Below, piece after piece: positions 16,184-24,105 of a stretch of DNA of 64,000 nt (its first letter is position 1; each line of letters begins with the position of its first letter). Where the stretch lies: NCBI RefSeq assembly GCF_014201715.1, contig NZ_JACHFD010000014.1, positions 48,109 through 112,108 of the forward strand. The letters run 5' to 3'. The DNA is from Haloferula luteola. Its GTDB lineage: Bacteria; Verrucomicrobiota; Verrucomicrobiia; Verrucomicrobiales; Akkermansiaceae. The position numbers and the translations under genes were made by a program. Under the pieces are notes generated by a model. That model was not told the DNA's origin, searched no databases, and worked only from the letters and a program-made list of their open reading frames with translations.

Positions 16184-17155
16184 CTATTGGAAGCCGATAG
16201 GGAATCCGTTTTTGGCATGAAATTTTTCAACGAATCGGCTTTGCCAGCGCGGCCCTTGGCGCAGCCGTTTTGGGGTTCCGATGGTCGATTTCCAGTCGCG
16301 CCAGCCTTGAACGAGAGACCCTTGCCACCAAGGCGTGGAAGCCATTTCGGGTGGGAGGTGGTAGCCGAGCTTTGCCAGAGACGCACGACGTTCCGGGTTG
16401 GAGAAATACCGACGTGCCCAGCGACGGCGGCCCCAGTTGTCGTAGGCGCTTCTCCAAGCCTCACGACTTTGTTCGGAAACACCCTGGTATTTCACCACCC
16501 CTGTTGGGTCGCCGAGGGATCCTCCGGCAGTCAACGCAGGTTGGCGGGCATGAGCTGCAAGTCCGGATAGGCCCAGATAACATTCGAGCTTCTCCATTTC
16601 CGCGACGGGATTGCTCACCAAATCTTCGTAGCGGACTTCGGCGATCCGGTCGGGATGGGTGGCGGCGAAGCCCAATAGGGAATCGAGGCCGCGGTGGAGA
16701 TCGATGGCGTAGTCGTCGACCTCCCATGCTCCCCGGCAGAAGGTATCGCACATGGAGGAGGCGACCGCCAAGGGGTGGCGCCAGAGGATGATGAACCGTG
16801 CGTCCGGGAACGTGCGGCCAATTTCATCGGCAATGAGCGAATAACGAGGGGTCTTGTCCAGAAACCACGGCTTCCCGGCTGCGAGTTCGTCGTAGACCCC
16901 CAAAGCGAGTTGTCGAACCCCCTCGCGATAGCGGGCGTCGAATCCGGGGGACGCCTGGCGCATGTCATCCATGGCCTGGCTGACCAAATAGTCCCAATAG
17001 GGGGCCCGGCGGGTCATGATCTCATCGTTCCCTAAGAATCGGAGCAGAAGACTGGGCTCACCCAAGGTGGCGACCTCTCCGCTGGCCATCAACATGCGCT
17101 GGAGCAGGGTTGATCCCGCACGGGGCAGGGAGAGGAGGAATAGCGGGCGAGTCAT
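16184..17155 (-). CDS. sulfotransferase (Sulfotransfer_3 type)
   Basis: 323 residues. The 5'-phosphosulfate loop is LLSLPRAGSTLLQRML (7-22). The 3'-phosphate site is FIILWRHPLAVASSM with Arg126 and Ser133. VRYEDLVSNP further on is the conserved loop of the family. This is the longer stf-like type, distinct from the two neighbours. It is followed 29 bp downstream on its own strand by nothing else; the upstream neighbour on the same strand is the GT2 gene at 17186-18076, 30 bp away, so the two are likely cotranscribed. Confidence 0.83.
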   Translation of the reverse strand: MTRPLFLLSLPRAGSTLLQRMLMASGEVATLGEPSLLLRFLGNDEIMTRRAPYWDYLVSQAMDDMRQASPGFDARYREGVRQLALGVYDELAAGKPWFLDKTPRYSLIADEIGRTFPDARFIILWRHPLAVASSMCDTFCRGAWEVDDYAIDLHRGLDSLLGFAATHPDRIAEVRYEDLVSNPVAEMEKLECYLGLSGLAAHARQPALTAGGSLGDPTGVVKYQGVSEQSREAWRSAYDNWGRRRWARRYFSNPERRASLAKLGYHLPPEMASTPWWQGSLVQGWRDWKSTIGTPKRLRQGPRWQSRFVEKFHAKNGFPIGFQ

Positions 17156-17185
17156 CGGTGCAGAGGACGAAGGAGGCAGGACCGT

Positions 17186-18076
17186 TCAGGTGAGTGAGTA
17201 AGGCAGCTTGCGATGCACCCAGGCTTCACCATCCCAGTGAATGTTGTCGTAGTCCGCAGCATCGAATATTTGGGGAAACCATTTTCGGCCCTGACGGGCG
17301 ACCTGTTTCTTGAGGCCTGTTTTGCGCGCAAGAGTTCTCAGTTGCCGCAGGCGTCGCGTCTGGTTGAGAACTTCAGGAGGGCACTGCTGGCGCATGTGGG
17401 CGACGGACTCGTCCATTTCTCGAAGGCAATCGTCGAGAAACTTACCTGCGCGGTTGGTGCCGTGAGCGCGATATCCCCCGAAGACGGCGTCGACGGTGTA
17501 GAGCCGGTCGTGGAGAAAGAATCGTGACCAGAGTTCCCCGTCGACCATCAGCTTTTTATCTTGGCTGATGTAACCTCCAGCCGCCTCCCACAGGCTGCGG
17601 CGCCAAAAGACCGATTCCTGTTGGATCCAACCGTAGTAGCGGCCAAGGAGGAAATCGTGGATGTTCTTAGGGGTGCGCTCGGCGTGCGTCATGATGCCCT
17701 GGGCGTTCCACCAACCATTGAAGCCCACGATCCAGTTGACCTGCGGAAATTGATCGAAGATCTGGGCGACCGCCTTGAAGCACCAGGGAGTGTAAAGGTC
17801 ATCGGAGTTGAGCCAGGCCATGATTTCGCCCTGAGTCCGGGCAAATCCTTTGTTGATGGCATCGGCGTGACCTCGGTCGGGCTCGGAGACCCAGAAATCG
17901 AGACGGTCTGCATAGCGTTTCAGGATCTCGACGGAGCCATCAGTGCTACCGCCATCGATCACTCCATACTCCAATTCGGGGTAGTGCTGTCCGAGAACGG
18001 ATTCCAAGGTGGCCTCAAGAAACTCCCCTTGGTTGAAAGAGGGGGTGATGATCGAAATCCTGGGAAGGGTGGCCAT
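17186..18076 (-). CDS. GT2 family glycosyltransferase
   Basis: 296 residues. A classical GT-A fold start (ISIITPSFNQGEFLEATLESVL) is followed by VIDGGSTDGSVEIL and by SEPDRGHADAINKGF, and the metal-binding Ser91-Asp92-Asp93 lies in WLNSDDLYTP. The C-terminal third is basic. It is the first gene of a two-gene minus-strand unit with the sulfotransferase that follows. It shares a 238 bp divergent promoter region with the ABC exporter gene. The sugar donor cannot be told from the sequence. Confidence 0.88.
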   Translation of the reverse strand: MATLPRISIITPSFNQGEFLEATLESVLGQHYPELEYGVIDGGSTDGSVEILKRYADRLDFWVSEPDRGHADAINKGFARTQGEIMAWLNSDDLYTPWCFKAVAQIFDQFPQVNWIVGFNGWWNAQGIMTHAERTPKNIHDFLLGRYYGWIQQESVFWRRSLWEAAGGYISQDKKLMVDGELWSRFFLHDRLYTVDAVFGGYRAHGTNRAGKFLDDCLREMDESVAHMRQQCPPEVLNQTRRLRQLRTLARKTGLKKQVARQGRKWFPQIFDAADYDNIHWDGEAWVHRKLPYSLT

Positions 18077-18314
18077 GGGATGCAGGAGGACGGTGGGCAG
18101 GATCGCCAGAAATCCACGCCGCGAAAGGTTCTGACAGGGCGGTGGAGAGGCAAGTCAAAAGCCGGTAGCTTAGAGGGGAAGGATGGCGGAGTGGGTGAAT
18201 TTCAAGGGCTGGCGCGTCCCAGTGCGGGGTGGGTCGGTGCCATGGAGAGGCGGCGGGATCCGGCCGGAAATGAAGCTTGTCGATCGCTTGCCCCTGACAA
18301 GGATGGGCCGGACG

Positions 18315-20204
18315 ATGAACCGCTACGCCCCTTACTTTGCCCTTCTGAAAGGCGCCCGAGGCCGATTCCTGGCCGGATTGGCGGCGGGGATCGTGTATGC
18401 TTTGGCCAGTGGTGCGGGCATGCCGCTGATGATCAAAACGGTGTTTCCGATCATCTTCCGATCCGACAAAATCGAGTCGGTGGAATCGGCTCCCGAGCCC
18501 CCAAAGCCCAAAGGTGAGTTTCGGCAGTGGCTCGACAGTCTGGTGCCCGACGGGGTCAAAAAGACGGCGAGCTTCATCAATGACCATGAGGCGGTTCGCG
18601 AGTACTTCGATCAGCGGTGGGGCGAGGAAAAGGGTCGCAGTATTTTGCTGATGAGCGCTTGCGCGATCATTCCCTTGGTGGCTGCGGTGCGGGGGATTTC
18701 CAATTTTCTGAACGTCTACTGGGTCGCCAGTGCGGGGGTGGAGGTGTTGGTGAAGCTTCAAGGGATGGTTTTTGCCAAGATTCAGCGGCTACCCTTGGCG
18801 TTCTTTTCAGGGAAGAAAACCGGGGACCTCACCAACCGGGTGATGGGGGATGCGAGCATGCTTCAGTCGATCGTCACGACGGCCGCGAACGACTTGCTGA
18901 AGCAGCCGTTCACGCTGATTGCCGCGATCGGATATTTGGTGGCCGATGGCTTGAGTCATCAGGAATCATTTTTCCTGATGCTGTGTTTGTTGAGCATTCC
19001 ATTGGTGGTGGTGCCGGTGCGTTTGATGGCGAAGCGCCTGATGTTCCGTGCGGCGCGGATGCAGGCGGAGGCGGGCAGCAACTCGGCGGTGTTGGTCGAG
19101 TCGCTGGGATCGACTCGAGAGATCCGCGCGTTCAATTTGGAGGAATTGATGAACCGGCGGTTTGAGGAAGGGAAGGCGCGTTGGAACACGCTGAACATGA
19201 AGGTGCTCAAGTACCGCTTCTCGTCGATGCCGATCATTGAAACTCTGGCGGCGTTGGTGGTGGCAGTGGCTCTGTATTACGGAGCTCGCCATGAACTGAC
19301 CTTGGAGCGCTTTCTTGCTGTGGTGGGGGCCTTGTATTTGGCCTACGATGCGATGAAAAAGATTGCCGCGGTGTTCAGCCGGTTGAAGGAGGGGGAAGCC
19401 TCCCTTGATCGATTGGAGGTGATTTTGAATGCGGACGAGGATGTCAGGGATCCCGAGAATCCGGTGGAAATAGGCCGGGCCGTCGGGAGTCTGGAGTTTT
19501 CGACCGTATCGTTCCACTACGACGACAAGCCCGCCCTTGAAGAGGTGGCGGTGCAGATTCCTGCGGGGCAGATCGTGGCTTTGGTGGGTCCTTCGGGAGC
19601 GGGCAAAACCACTTTTGCCAGCTTGGTGCCACGGTTCTACGATCCGGTGGAGGGCGCGGTGAAACTCGATGGTCTCGATATTCGGCAATTGCGCCTGAAG
19701 GACCTGCGGAATCAGATCACTCTGGTTCCCCAAGAGGCCGTGCTCTTTTCAGGAACCATTGGTGACAACATCCGGCTCGGACGCATGAATGCGACCGACG
19801 AAGAGGTCATTCAGGCGGCGAAGATGGCCAATGCCGACGACTTCATTCGTGCCAAGCCCCATGGATACGACACGATGGTAGGCGAGCGTGGAGCTCAACT
19901 CTCTGGTGGTCAGCGCCAGCGGATTTCCATTGCGCGTGCTTTCCTGAAGGATGCTCCGGTGCTGATCCTCGATGAGGCGACCGCCTCTTTGGACTCTGAA
20001 AGCGAAGCTCAAATCCAGCAAGAGCTGGCGACTCTGGCCAAGGGGCGGACGACGCTGATCATCGCCCACCGATTCAGTAGCATCCGCATTGCCGACCGGA
20101 TTCTCGTATTCGAAGGCGGGAGGATTGTGGGTGACGGCACATTTGATGAGCTCGCCGCTTCCCATGATCTGTTCCGTGCGCTTCTTGAGCGCCAGCGTCA
20201 TTGA
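18315..20204 (+). CDS. ABC transporter, fused permease and ATPase (MsbA-like)
   Basis: 629 residues from ATG 18315; upstream in-frame ATGs add basic, non-conserved sequence. The membrane domain (about 1-350) holds several helices and a large loop near 50-100 rich in Pro/Glu. The nucleotide-binding domain has Walker A GPSGAGKTT (about 424), signature LSGGQRQR (about 529) and Walker B VLILDEATASLD. This is the type IV exporter class that flips lipid A or lipid-linked sugars. Placed among glycosyltransferases and sulfotransferases, it probably exports a lipid-linked glycan. Its stop overlaps the opposing gene by 7 bp. Confidence 0.9.
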   Translation: MNRYAPYFALLKGARGRFLAGLAAGIVYALASGAGMPLMIKTVFPIIFRSDKIESVESAPEPPKPKGEFRQWLDSLVPDGVKKTASFINDHEAVREYFDQRWGEEKGRSILLMSACAIIPLVAAVRGISNFLNVYWVASAGVEVLVKLQGMVFAKIQRLPLAFFSGKKTGDLTNRVMGDASMLQSIVTTAANDLLKQPFTLIAAIGYLVADGLSHQESFFLMLCLLSIPLVVVPVRLMAKRLMFRAARMQAEAGSNSAVLVESLGSTREIRAFNLEELMNRRFEEGKARWNTLNMKVLKYRFSSMPIIETLAALVVAVALYYGARHELTLERFLAVVGALYLAYDAMKKIAAVFSRLKEGEASLDRLEVILNADEDVRDPENPVEIGRAVGSLEFSTVSFHYDDKPALEEVAVQIPAGQIVALVGPSGAGKTTFASLVPRFYDPVEGAVKLDGLDIRQLRLKDLRNQITLVPQEAVLFSGTIGDNIRLGRMNATDEEVIQAAKMANADDFIRAKPHGYDTMVGERGAQLSGGQRQRISIARAFLKDAPVLILDEATASLDSESEAQIQQELATLAKGRTTLIIAHRFSSIRIADRILVFEGGRIVGDGTFDELAASHDLFRALLERQRH

Positions 20205-21079
20205 AATCCGCGGGCGCGGGCGCTTTCCACCTCTGTTCGGAGAACATGGGGCGCGAGTGTTTTTAGCTCATCGACCGAGTGCCATCCGGGCAAGGGTGGA
20301 TGCCAGAAGGGTTCGTAGAAACAAACGGGTCCGCCAATCCATCCGCCGAGGTAGCTGAAAGTGCTGATGGCGGTGAGCAGGACATCGCATGCGGCGAAGT
20401 GATGAAAGGTGTCGAAGACCGGGAAATCGAGCTGCAGTTCGGCACCGAGTTGGGTGAAGGGCTCGAAATCCTCAGGTTTTCCCTGGGAAAAGAGGATCAG
20501 GTGAAGGTTTTCGCGGCCAAAGACACGATGTAGATGACGCACTCGTTCGACCACCGTTGCGGTTTCCGTGAACCGTTCGGAGAAGAGCCCGGACGCACCG
20601 ACATCACCGCGACGCAGATGCAAGGCGACTCGGATTTTGCCTTCGTCAAACCGGAGTGGCGGGGTCGGAGTCCGCAGGTAGCGCTCACGGAGCTCAGGTG
20701 CCAGTTTGGCGAGAACCTCTGGGTGGCGATTGGTGACTTTGTGGGCGTGTGCGAGCTGATGGACCGTGTGGGGGCGCGGCAAAAAGCGATGAGCCCTTCG
20801 GATCGCACGGAAGGAGAGTCCTTGATCGAGAAGCGCTTGTGCGGAAATTTCGCCGTGGCCAAGCTGAAAGCGCTCTTCCCATGCTGCTGCCCAAGCCTCG
20901 CGAGATTGATCCTCAGGGCGGTGGGCGACGTCGGAGAGGGGGGTGTGGGCGTAGGTGAGACCGCGAAGCTTGGCGAGAGCCATCACGGAGATCTGGGCAA
21001 TGATCTGAGCTCCGCCACCATCGTCCCGGCCTGCGCAGGTCAGGTAGGAGGGGCGGGGGCGAAATAGGGAAGCCAGCAT
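20198..21079 (-). CDS. putative glycosyltransferase with HLRRGD motif (fucosyltransferase-like)
   Basis: 293 residues from ATG 21079; a frame reaching 21124 would run into the start region of the divergent gene. GGGAQIIAQISVMALAKL near the N-terminus resembles the GGLGNQ-type donor start of fucosyltransferases. LHLRRGDVG in the middle matches the GDP-fucose-binding HxRRGD motif. TAISTFSYLGGWIGG near the C-terminus resembles their xxSxFSxx block. I infer a GT11/NodZ-like fold, but similarity is by motif only. It lies between an exporter and a CgeB-like glycosyltransferase. Confidence 0.58.
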   Translation of the reverse strand: MLASLFRPRPSYLTCAGRDDGGGAQIIAQISVMALAKLRGLTYAHTPLSDVAHRPEDQSREAWAAAWEERFQLGHGEISAQALLDQGLSFRAIRRAHRFLPRPHTVHQLAHAHKVTNRHPEVLAKLAPELRERYLRTPTPPLRFDEGKIRVALHLRRGDVGASGLFSERFTETATVVERVRHLHRVFGRENLHLILFSQGKPEDFEPFTQLGAELQLDFPVFDTFHHFAACDVLLTAISTFSYLGGWIGGPVCFYEPFWHPPLPGWHSVDELKTLAPHVLRTEVESARARGFQ

Positions 21080-21181
21080 GGGAGACGAGGCAGCTAACCG
21101 GACCGGATGGCCTTCGGCAACCATGGCTTGCCCGACAGCCGCGGATTGACCGCCTCGGGGGGGATTGCTACGCCCTCCGAG

Positions 21182-22174
21182 ATGGAGCAGGCGAAGGCGC
21201 GTCCGCGGGTGGCGGTGGTCGGAAAATCACGGAGTATTCTCACGTGGTTCGAGGATCTGCAGCAGGGCTTTCAAGAGGCCGGTGCTGAGGTTTTAGGCAT
21301 CGGAACCCAAGCGTTGAATGCGGCGGAAAGGTGGGCGGAAAAGCGAGAAGGGCGGCGGGATCTAGAGAACCCTGCCGTGGTCGATCGCATGATCGCCGAG
21401 TTGGAGAACTTCGCACCCGATCTGGTGGTGTTTCAGAATCGGGGAGGATTGGTGAATTCGGCGTGGGAGAGATTGGCACCCAGTCTCAAGAATACTCACG
21501 TGGTGGGGTGGCTGTGCGATCACATGGGCGGGGTGCCTCACGGGCAAGAGGCATGTTTTGACCAAGTGTACTATTTCGATAGTGGCTGCATTCCCGCCTT
21601 GGAGAAGTTTTACGGCTCGGCGGCCCCATTGAGTTTTCTGCCCCTTGCCGTGAATCCGGAGCGATATCCTTGGATGGGAGATCGGCCCCGAAAGCCTGCC
21701 GTCGTATTTGCGGGGAAGTGCAGTCAGCATCGCCGTGCCCTGTTTGATCGGGTGAAGTCAGAGGGACTGCCCATCGAGGTTTTCGGGCCGGGTTGTCGTG
21801 ATTTTCTCCGCCCGTGGAGAGGGCGACGGATATCATCCGGCTCGTTGGCTAAGATTTACGCCAGTTATTTGGGCTGCCTGAGCCCTCTCCAACCGGGAAA
21901 TACCGAGTGTGGATTGAACCTCCGGGCATTTGAAGCACCCTGTAGCGGAGGGGCGGTGCTGTACCCGGAGGTGCCGGATCTTCCGTTGTGTTTCGAACCC
22001 GGGAAGGAAGTCATCGGATATGACGACTTTGCCGGATTGGCAGTGGCGATTCGCCATTTGTTGGCAAACCCTGAATATGCCGATCAGGTGGCTCGAGCGG
22101 GTCGCGAGCGGGTTCTCGCGGAGCACACGTTTTTGCATCGAGCCCGCCGACTGTTGGGGGAGGCGGGGATGTGA
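21182..22174 (+). CDS. CgeB-like glycosyltransferase
   Basis: 330 residues from ATG 21182; upstream in-frame codons from 21107 overlap the divergent gene's leader. RVAVVGKSRSILTWFEDLQQGF opens a GT-B fold. The C-terminal half holds FAGKCSQHRRALFDRV, GCLSPLQPGNTECGLNLRAFEAPCSGG and a final HTFLHRARRLL, the pattern of the CgeB / glycosyl transferases group 1 family. It probably transfers a sugar to a surface structure. It ends 7 bp before the stop of the converging kinase gene. Confidence 0.78.
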   Translation: MEQAKARPRVAVVGKSRSILTWFEDLQQGFQEAGAEVLGIGTQALNAAERWAEKREGRRDLENPAVVDRMIAELENFAPDLVVFQNRGGLVNSAWERLAPSLKNTHVVGWLCDHMGGVPHGQEACFDQVYYFDSGCIPALEKFYGSAAPLSFLPLAVNPERYPWMGDRPRKPAVVFAGKCSQHRRALFDRVKSEGLPIEVFGPGCRDFLRPWRGRRISSGSLAKIYASYLGCLSPLQPGNTECGLNLRAFEAPCSGGAVLYPEVPDLPLCFEPGKEVIGYDDFAGLAVAIRHLLANPEYADQVARAGRERVLAEHTFLHRARRLLGEAGM

Positions 22175-22181
22175 ACGAACC

Positions 22182-23285
22182 TTAGATGCCAGCTCGGTGG
22201 GCGACGAGGTCTTCCATTTCTGGAAGTCGCTTCTCGATGGCGCGCACCAGAGCGAACTGGGCCCTGCAGCGATCGAGATTGTGGTCTGGCCGATGAGTTT
22301 TGAAGTAACGGTCCCCATCGAGAAAATCGGTCAGGAAGCGAATGCCACACTCCAGGGCGAGAAGTTTTCCTGACTCGGCGAGCAGGGCGATTTCAGCAGG
22401 TAGGAGGAAAGAACCCGCGCTGGTAAGGTAGCCGTCGACCAGCGCTTCGAAACGGTCGAGTCTCAAGTCGATGCGGTTCAGGTCGGCTTCATCTTCACGA
22501 GTGCTGGGGCAGATGGTTCGCACCATGTCTCCGAAATCGTAGAGCACGGATCCGGGCATCGTGGTGTCGAGATCGATCACGCAAACTCCTTCGGCGGTCA
22601 CTTCGTCGAGGAGAACATTGCCGAGCTTGGTGTCGTTGTGGGTGACGCGTTCGGGGATTTTGCCGAGGGCGATGAGATCGGTGACTTTTCGGGTGTCCAT
22701 CTCCCGATCCAGAGCGAATTCGAGCTCGATGGCGACGCGAGTGCGCCGGCTGACTGAATCTTCGTTGGCAATCGCCTGGAGCGTGGCAAGGCGCTTCGGA
22801 GTGTGGTGAAAATCGGGAATTGTTTCGTGAAGTCGGGGCCCCCCGAGGTCGGCGGCGAGCTTCTGGAATTCGCCGAATGCCTTTGCCGCTTCGCGGGCTT
22901 GTTGGTGGGTTTCGACTTCGTCGTAGCCTTTGGCGCCCTCAATGAAGGGGAACGTTCGCCACCAATTTCCATCAGCATCGCGTGCCCAAGGCCGGCCATC
23001 GAGGGCGGGAATGGTCACGAGGGTTCGCCGGTGCGCCTCGGGGTGATCCATTTCGAGGAGCCGCTGCAGCGAGTGGCGAGTCACCCGTTCGATGTTCTCC
23101 ATCAACGCGGCTGGGTTCTTGAAGACGTGGTCATTGATGCGTTGGTGAATGTACCGCATCGGTCGGCCGGCTTGATCGTAAACGGCGCAATAGGTGTCAT
23201 TGATGTGACCGGAGCCGTATGGCTGGGCCTGGATGAAATCGGCCCGCATATCGAACAGGCCGGAGATCGTTTTCAAGTCGTGCAC
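22182..23285 (-). CDS. APH-fold phosphotransferase, NahK (N-acetylhexosamine kinase)-like
   Basis: 367 residues from GTG 23285; relatives begin about 18 residues before the EPYGSGHINDTY-type motif, here AQPYGSGHINDTYCAVY, and this fits the GTG. The kinase loop is VTHNDTKLGNVLLDE (His-Asn-Asp, Lys, Asn), and VIDLDTTMPG is the metal-binding segment. Such proteins phosphorylate N-acetylhexosamines or related sugars at C1 as a salvage step. It is divergent from a winged-helix regulator, with a dyad between them. The exact substrate is not decided by the sequence. Confidence 0.78.
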   Translation of the reverse strand: MHDLKTISGLFDMRADFIQAQPYGSGHINDTYCAVYDQAGRPMRYIHQRINDHVFKNPAALMENIERVTRHSLQRLLEMDHPEAHRRTLVTIPALDGRPWARDADGNWWRTFPFIEGAKGYDEVETHQQAREAAKAFGEFQKLAADLGGPRLHETIPDFHHTPKRLATLQAIANEDSVSRRTRVAIELEFALDREMDTRKVTDLIALGKIPERVTHNDTKLGNVLLDEVTAEGVCVIDLDTTMPGSVLYDFGDMVRTICPSTREDEADLNRIDLRLDRFEALVDGYLTSAGSFLLPAEIALLAESGKLLALECGIRFLTDFLDGDRYFKTHRPDHNLDRCRAQFALVRAIEKRLPEMEDLVAHRAGI

Positions 23286-23326
23286 GCGGCGGATGCTCGG
23301 GGTTACGGGGCCGGCCCGACAAGTGA

Positions 23327-23360
23327 AACCGGAACTGCCTGCGGAACAGGCTTTTCGGTT
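23327..23360. promoter_or_regulatory. nested inverted repeat between kinase and regulator genes
   Basis: Outer arms AACCG (23327-23331) and CGGTT (23356-23360) enclose inner arms GCCTG (23337-23341) and CAGGC (23347-23351). The element ends 6 bp before the regulator's ATG and lies within the 81 bp divergent promoter region. It could be an operator for the regulator, or an RNA hairpin covering its ribosome-binding site. Confidence 0.45.
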
Positions 23361-23366
23361 GCGTGG

Positions 23367-24059
23367 ATGGCGTCGCACCGGGAACGTGCCGAGGTGTTTT
23401 TGAAAGGGTTCCGGGATTTGGTGAAAACGTCGTGGGTGAATGTCCTCGAGGAGCTGAAGCGATCCGGTGGCATGCCGGTGCCGGAACTCCAGAGGCGCCT
23501 GGGAGGCAGTTACATGGGGGTGAAGGACCAATGTGAGGCCCTCCGCAAACGTGGCTTCGTCGAAACGTGGCGTGTTCCCCGGACTGAGGTGGGTCGGCCG
23601 GAGATCATGTATCGACTGGCGCCCAAGGCGGAGGGCTTGTTTCCAGATGCGGGCAAGGAACTCTCACTGGGCTTACTGGAGGCGGCGCGCCAGGTTTATG
23701 GAGATACCGCTCCGGAGCGCTTGTTGCTTCACTATTTTCAGCAGCTGGGAGAAGAGTGGCGGCCGCGGCTCCAGCGAGCCAAATCGCTGGTGGAAAAGGC
23801 GACGTTGTTGTCGGGGCTACGGGACAAGGTCGGATGTTTCAGCCGCTGCAAATACGATCCTCAACGGGGATTTCGGATCGAAGAATACCATCATCCCTTT
23901 CGGGCCATTCAGGAGGTCTTTCCCAATGCGATCCAGTTCGAGTTGAGGATGATGGAAGAGCTTCTCGGGAGTCGGGTGGTGCGTAAGGAAGTTCCCGGTG
24001 GACGCGGAGGGCCGGCTCGCGTTGACTATGAGATTGCGACTCTGGGGGTGCGTGAATAA
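23367..24059 (+). CDS. winged-helix transcriptional regulator (SufR/ArsR-like, cysteine-poor)
   Basis: 230 residues from ATG 23367. The N-terminal helix-turn-helix (about 20-85) reads VNVLEELKRSGGMPVPELQRRLGGSYMGVKDQCEALRKRGF, followed by a wing with GRPEIMYRL. The C-terminal part has the layout of SufR-type sensors (LLGSRVVRKEV near 199, a final YEI). The usual cluster cysteines are absent there. Only Cys157 and Cys161 remain, in CFSRC. It probably controls the divergent kinase gene or itself. Confidence 0.72.
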   Translation: MASHRERAEVFLKGFRDLVKTSWVNVLEELKRSGGMPVPELQRRLGGSYMGVKDQCEALRKRGFVETWRVPRTEVGRPEIMYRLAPKAEGLFPDAGKELSLGLLEAARQVYGDTAPERLLLHYFQQLGEEWRPRLQRAKSLVEKATLLSGLRDKVGCFSRCKYDPQRGFRIEEYHHPFRAIQEVFPNAIQFELRMMEELLGSRVVRKEVPGGRGGPARVDYEIATLGVRE

Positions 24060-24105
24060 AGGCAGCGGTTCCGGGGTCTGATCTTGGCATCACCCCTTCC
24101 GACCG

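Noticed and set aside
20234..20246. TGTTC-GGA-GAACA, resembling an SOS box
   Set aside because: The spacer is three bases, not four, and it lies inside the coding sequence of a glycosyltransferase-like gene.
22803..23366. Long N-terminal extension of the winged-helix regulator
   Set aside because: It would overlap the kinase gene almost completely and has no conserved sequence; ATG 23367 gives the normal regulator.
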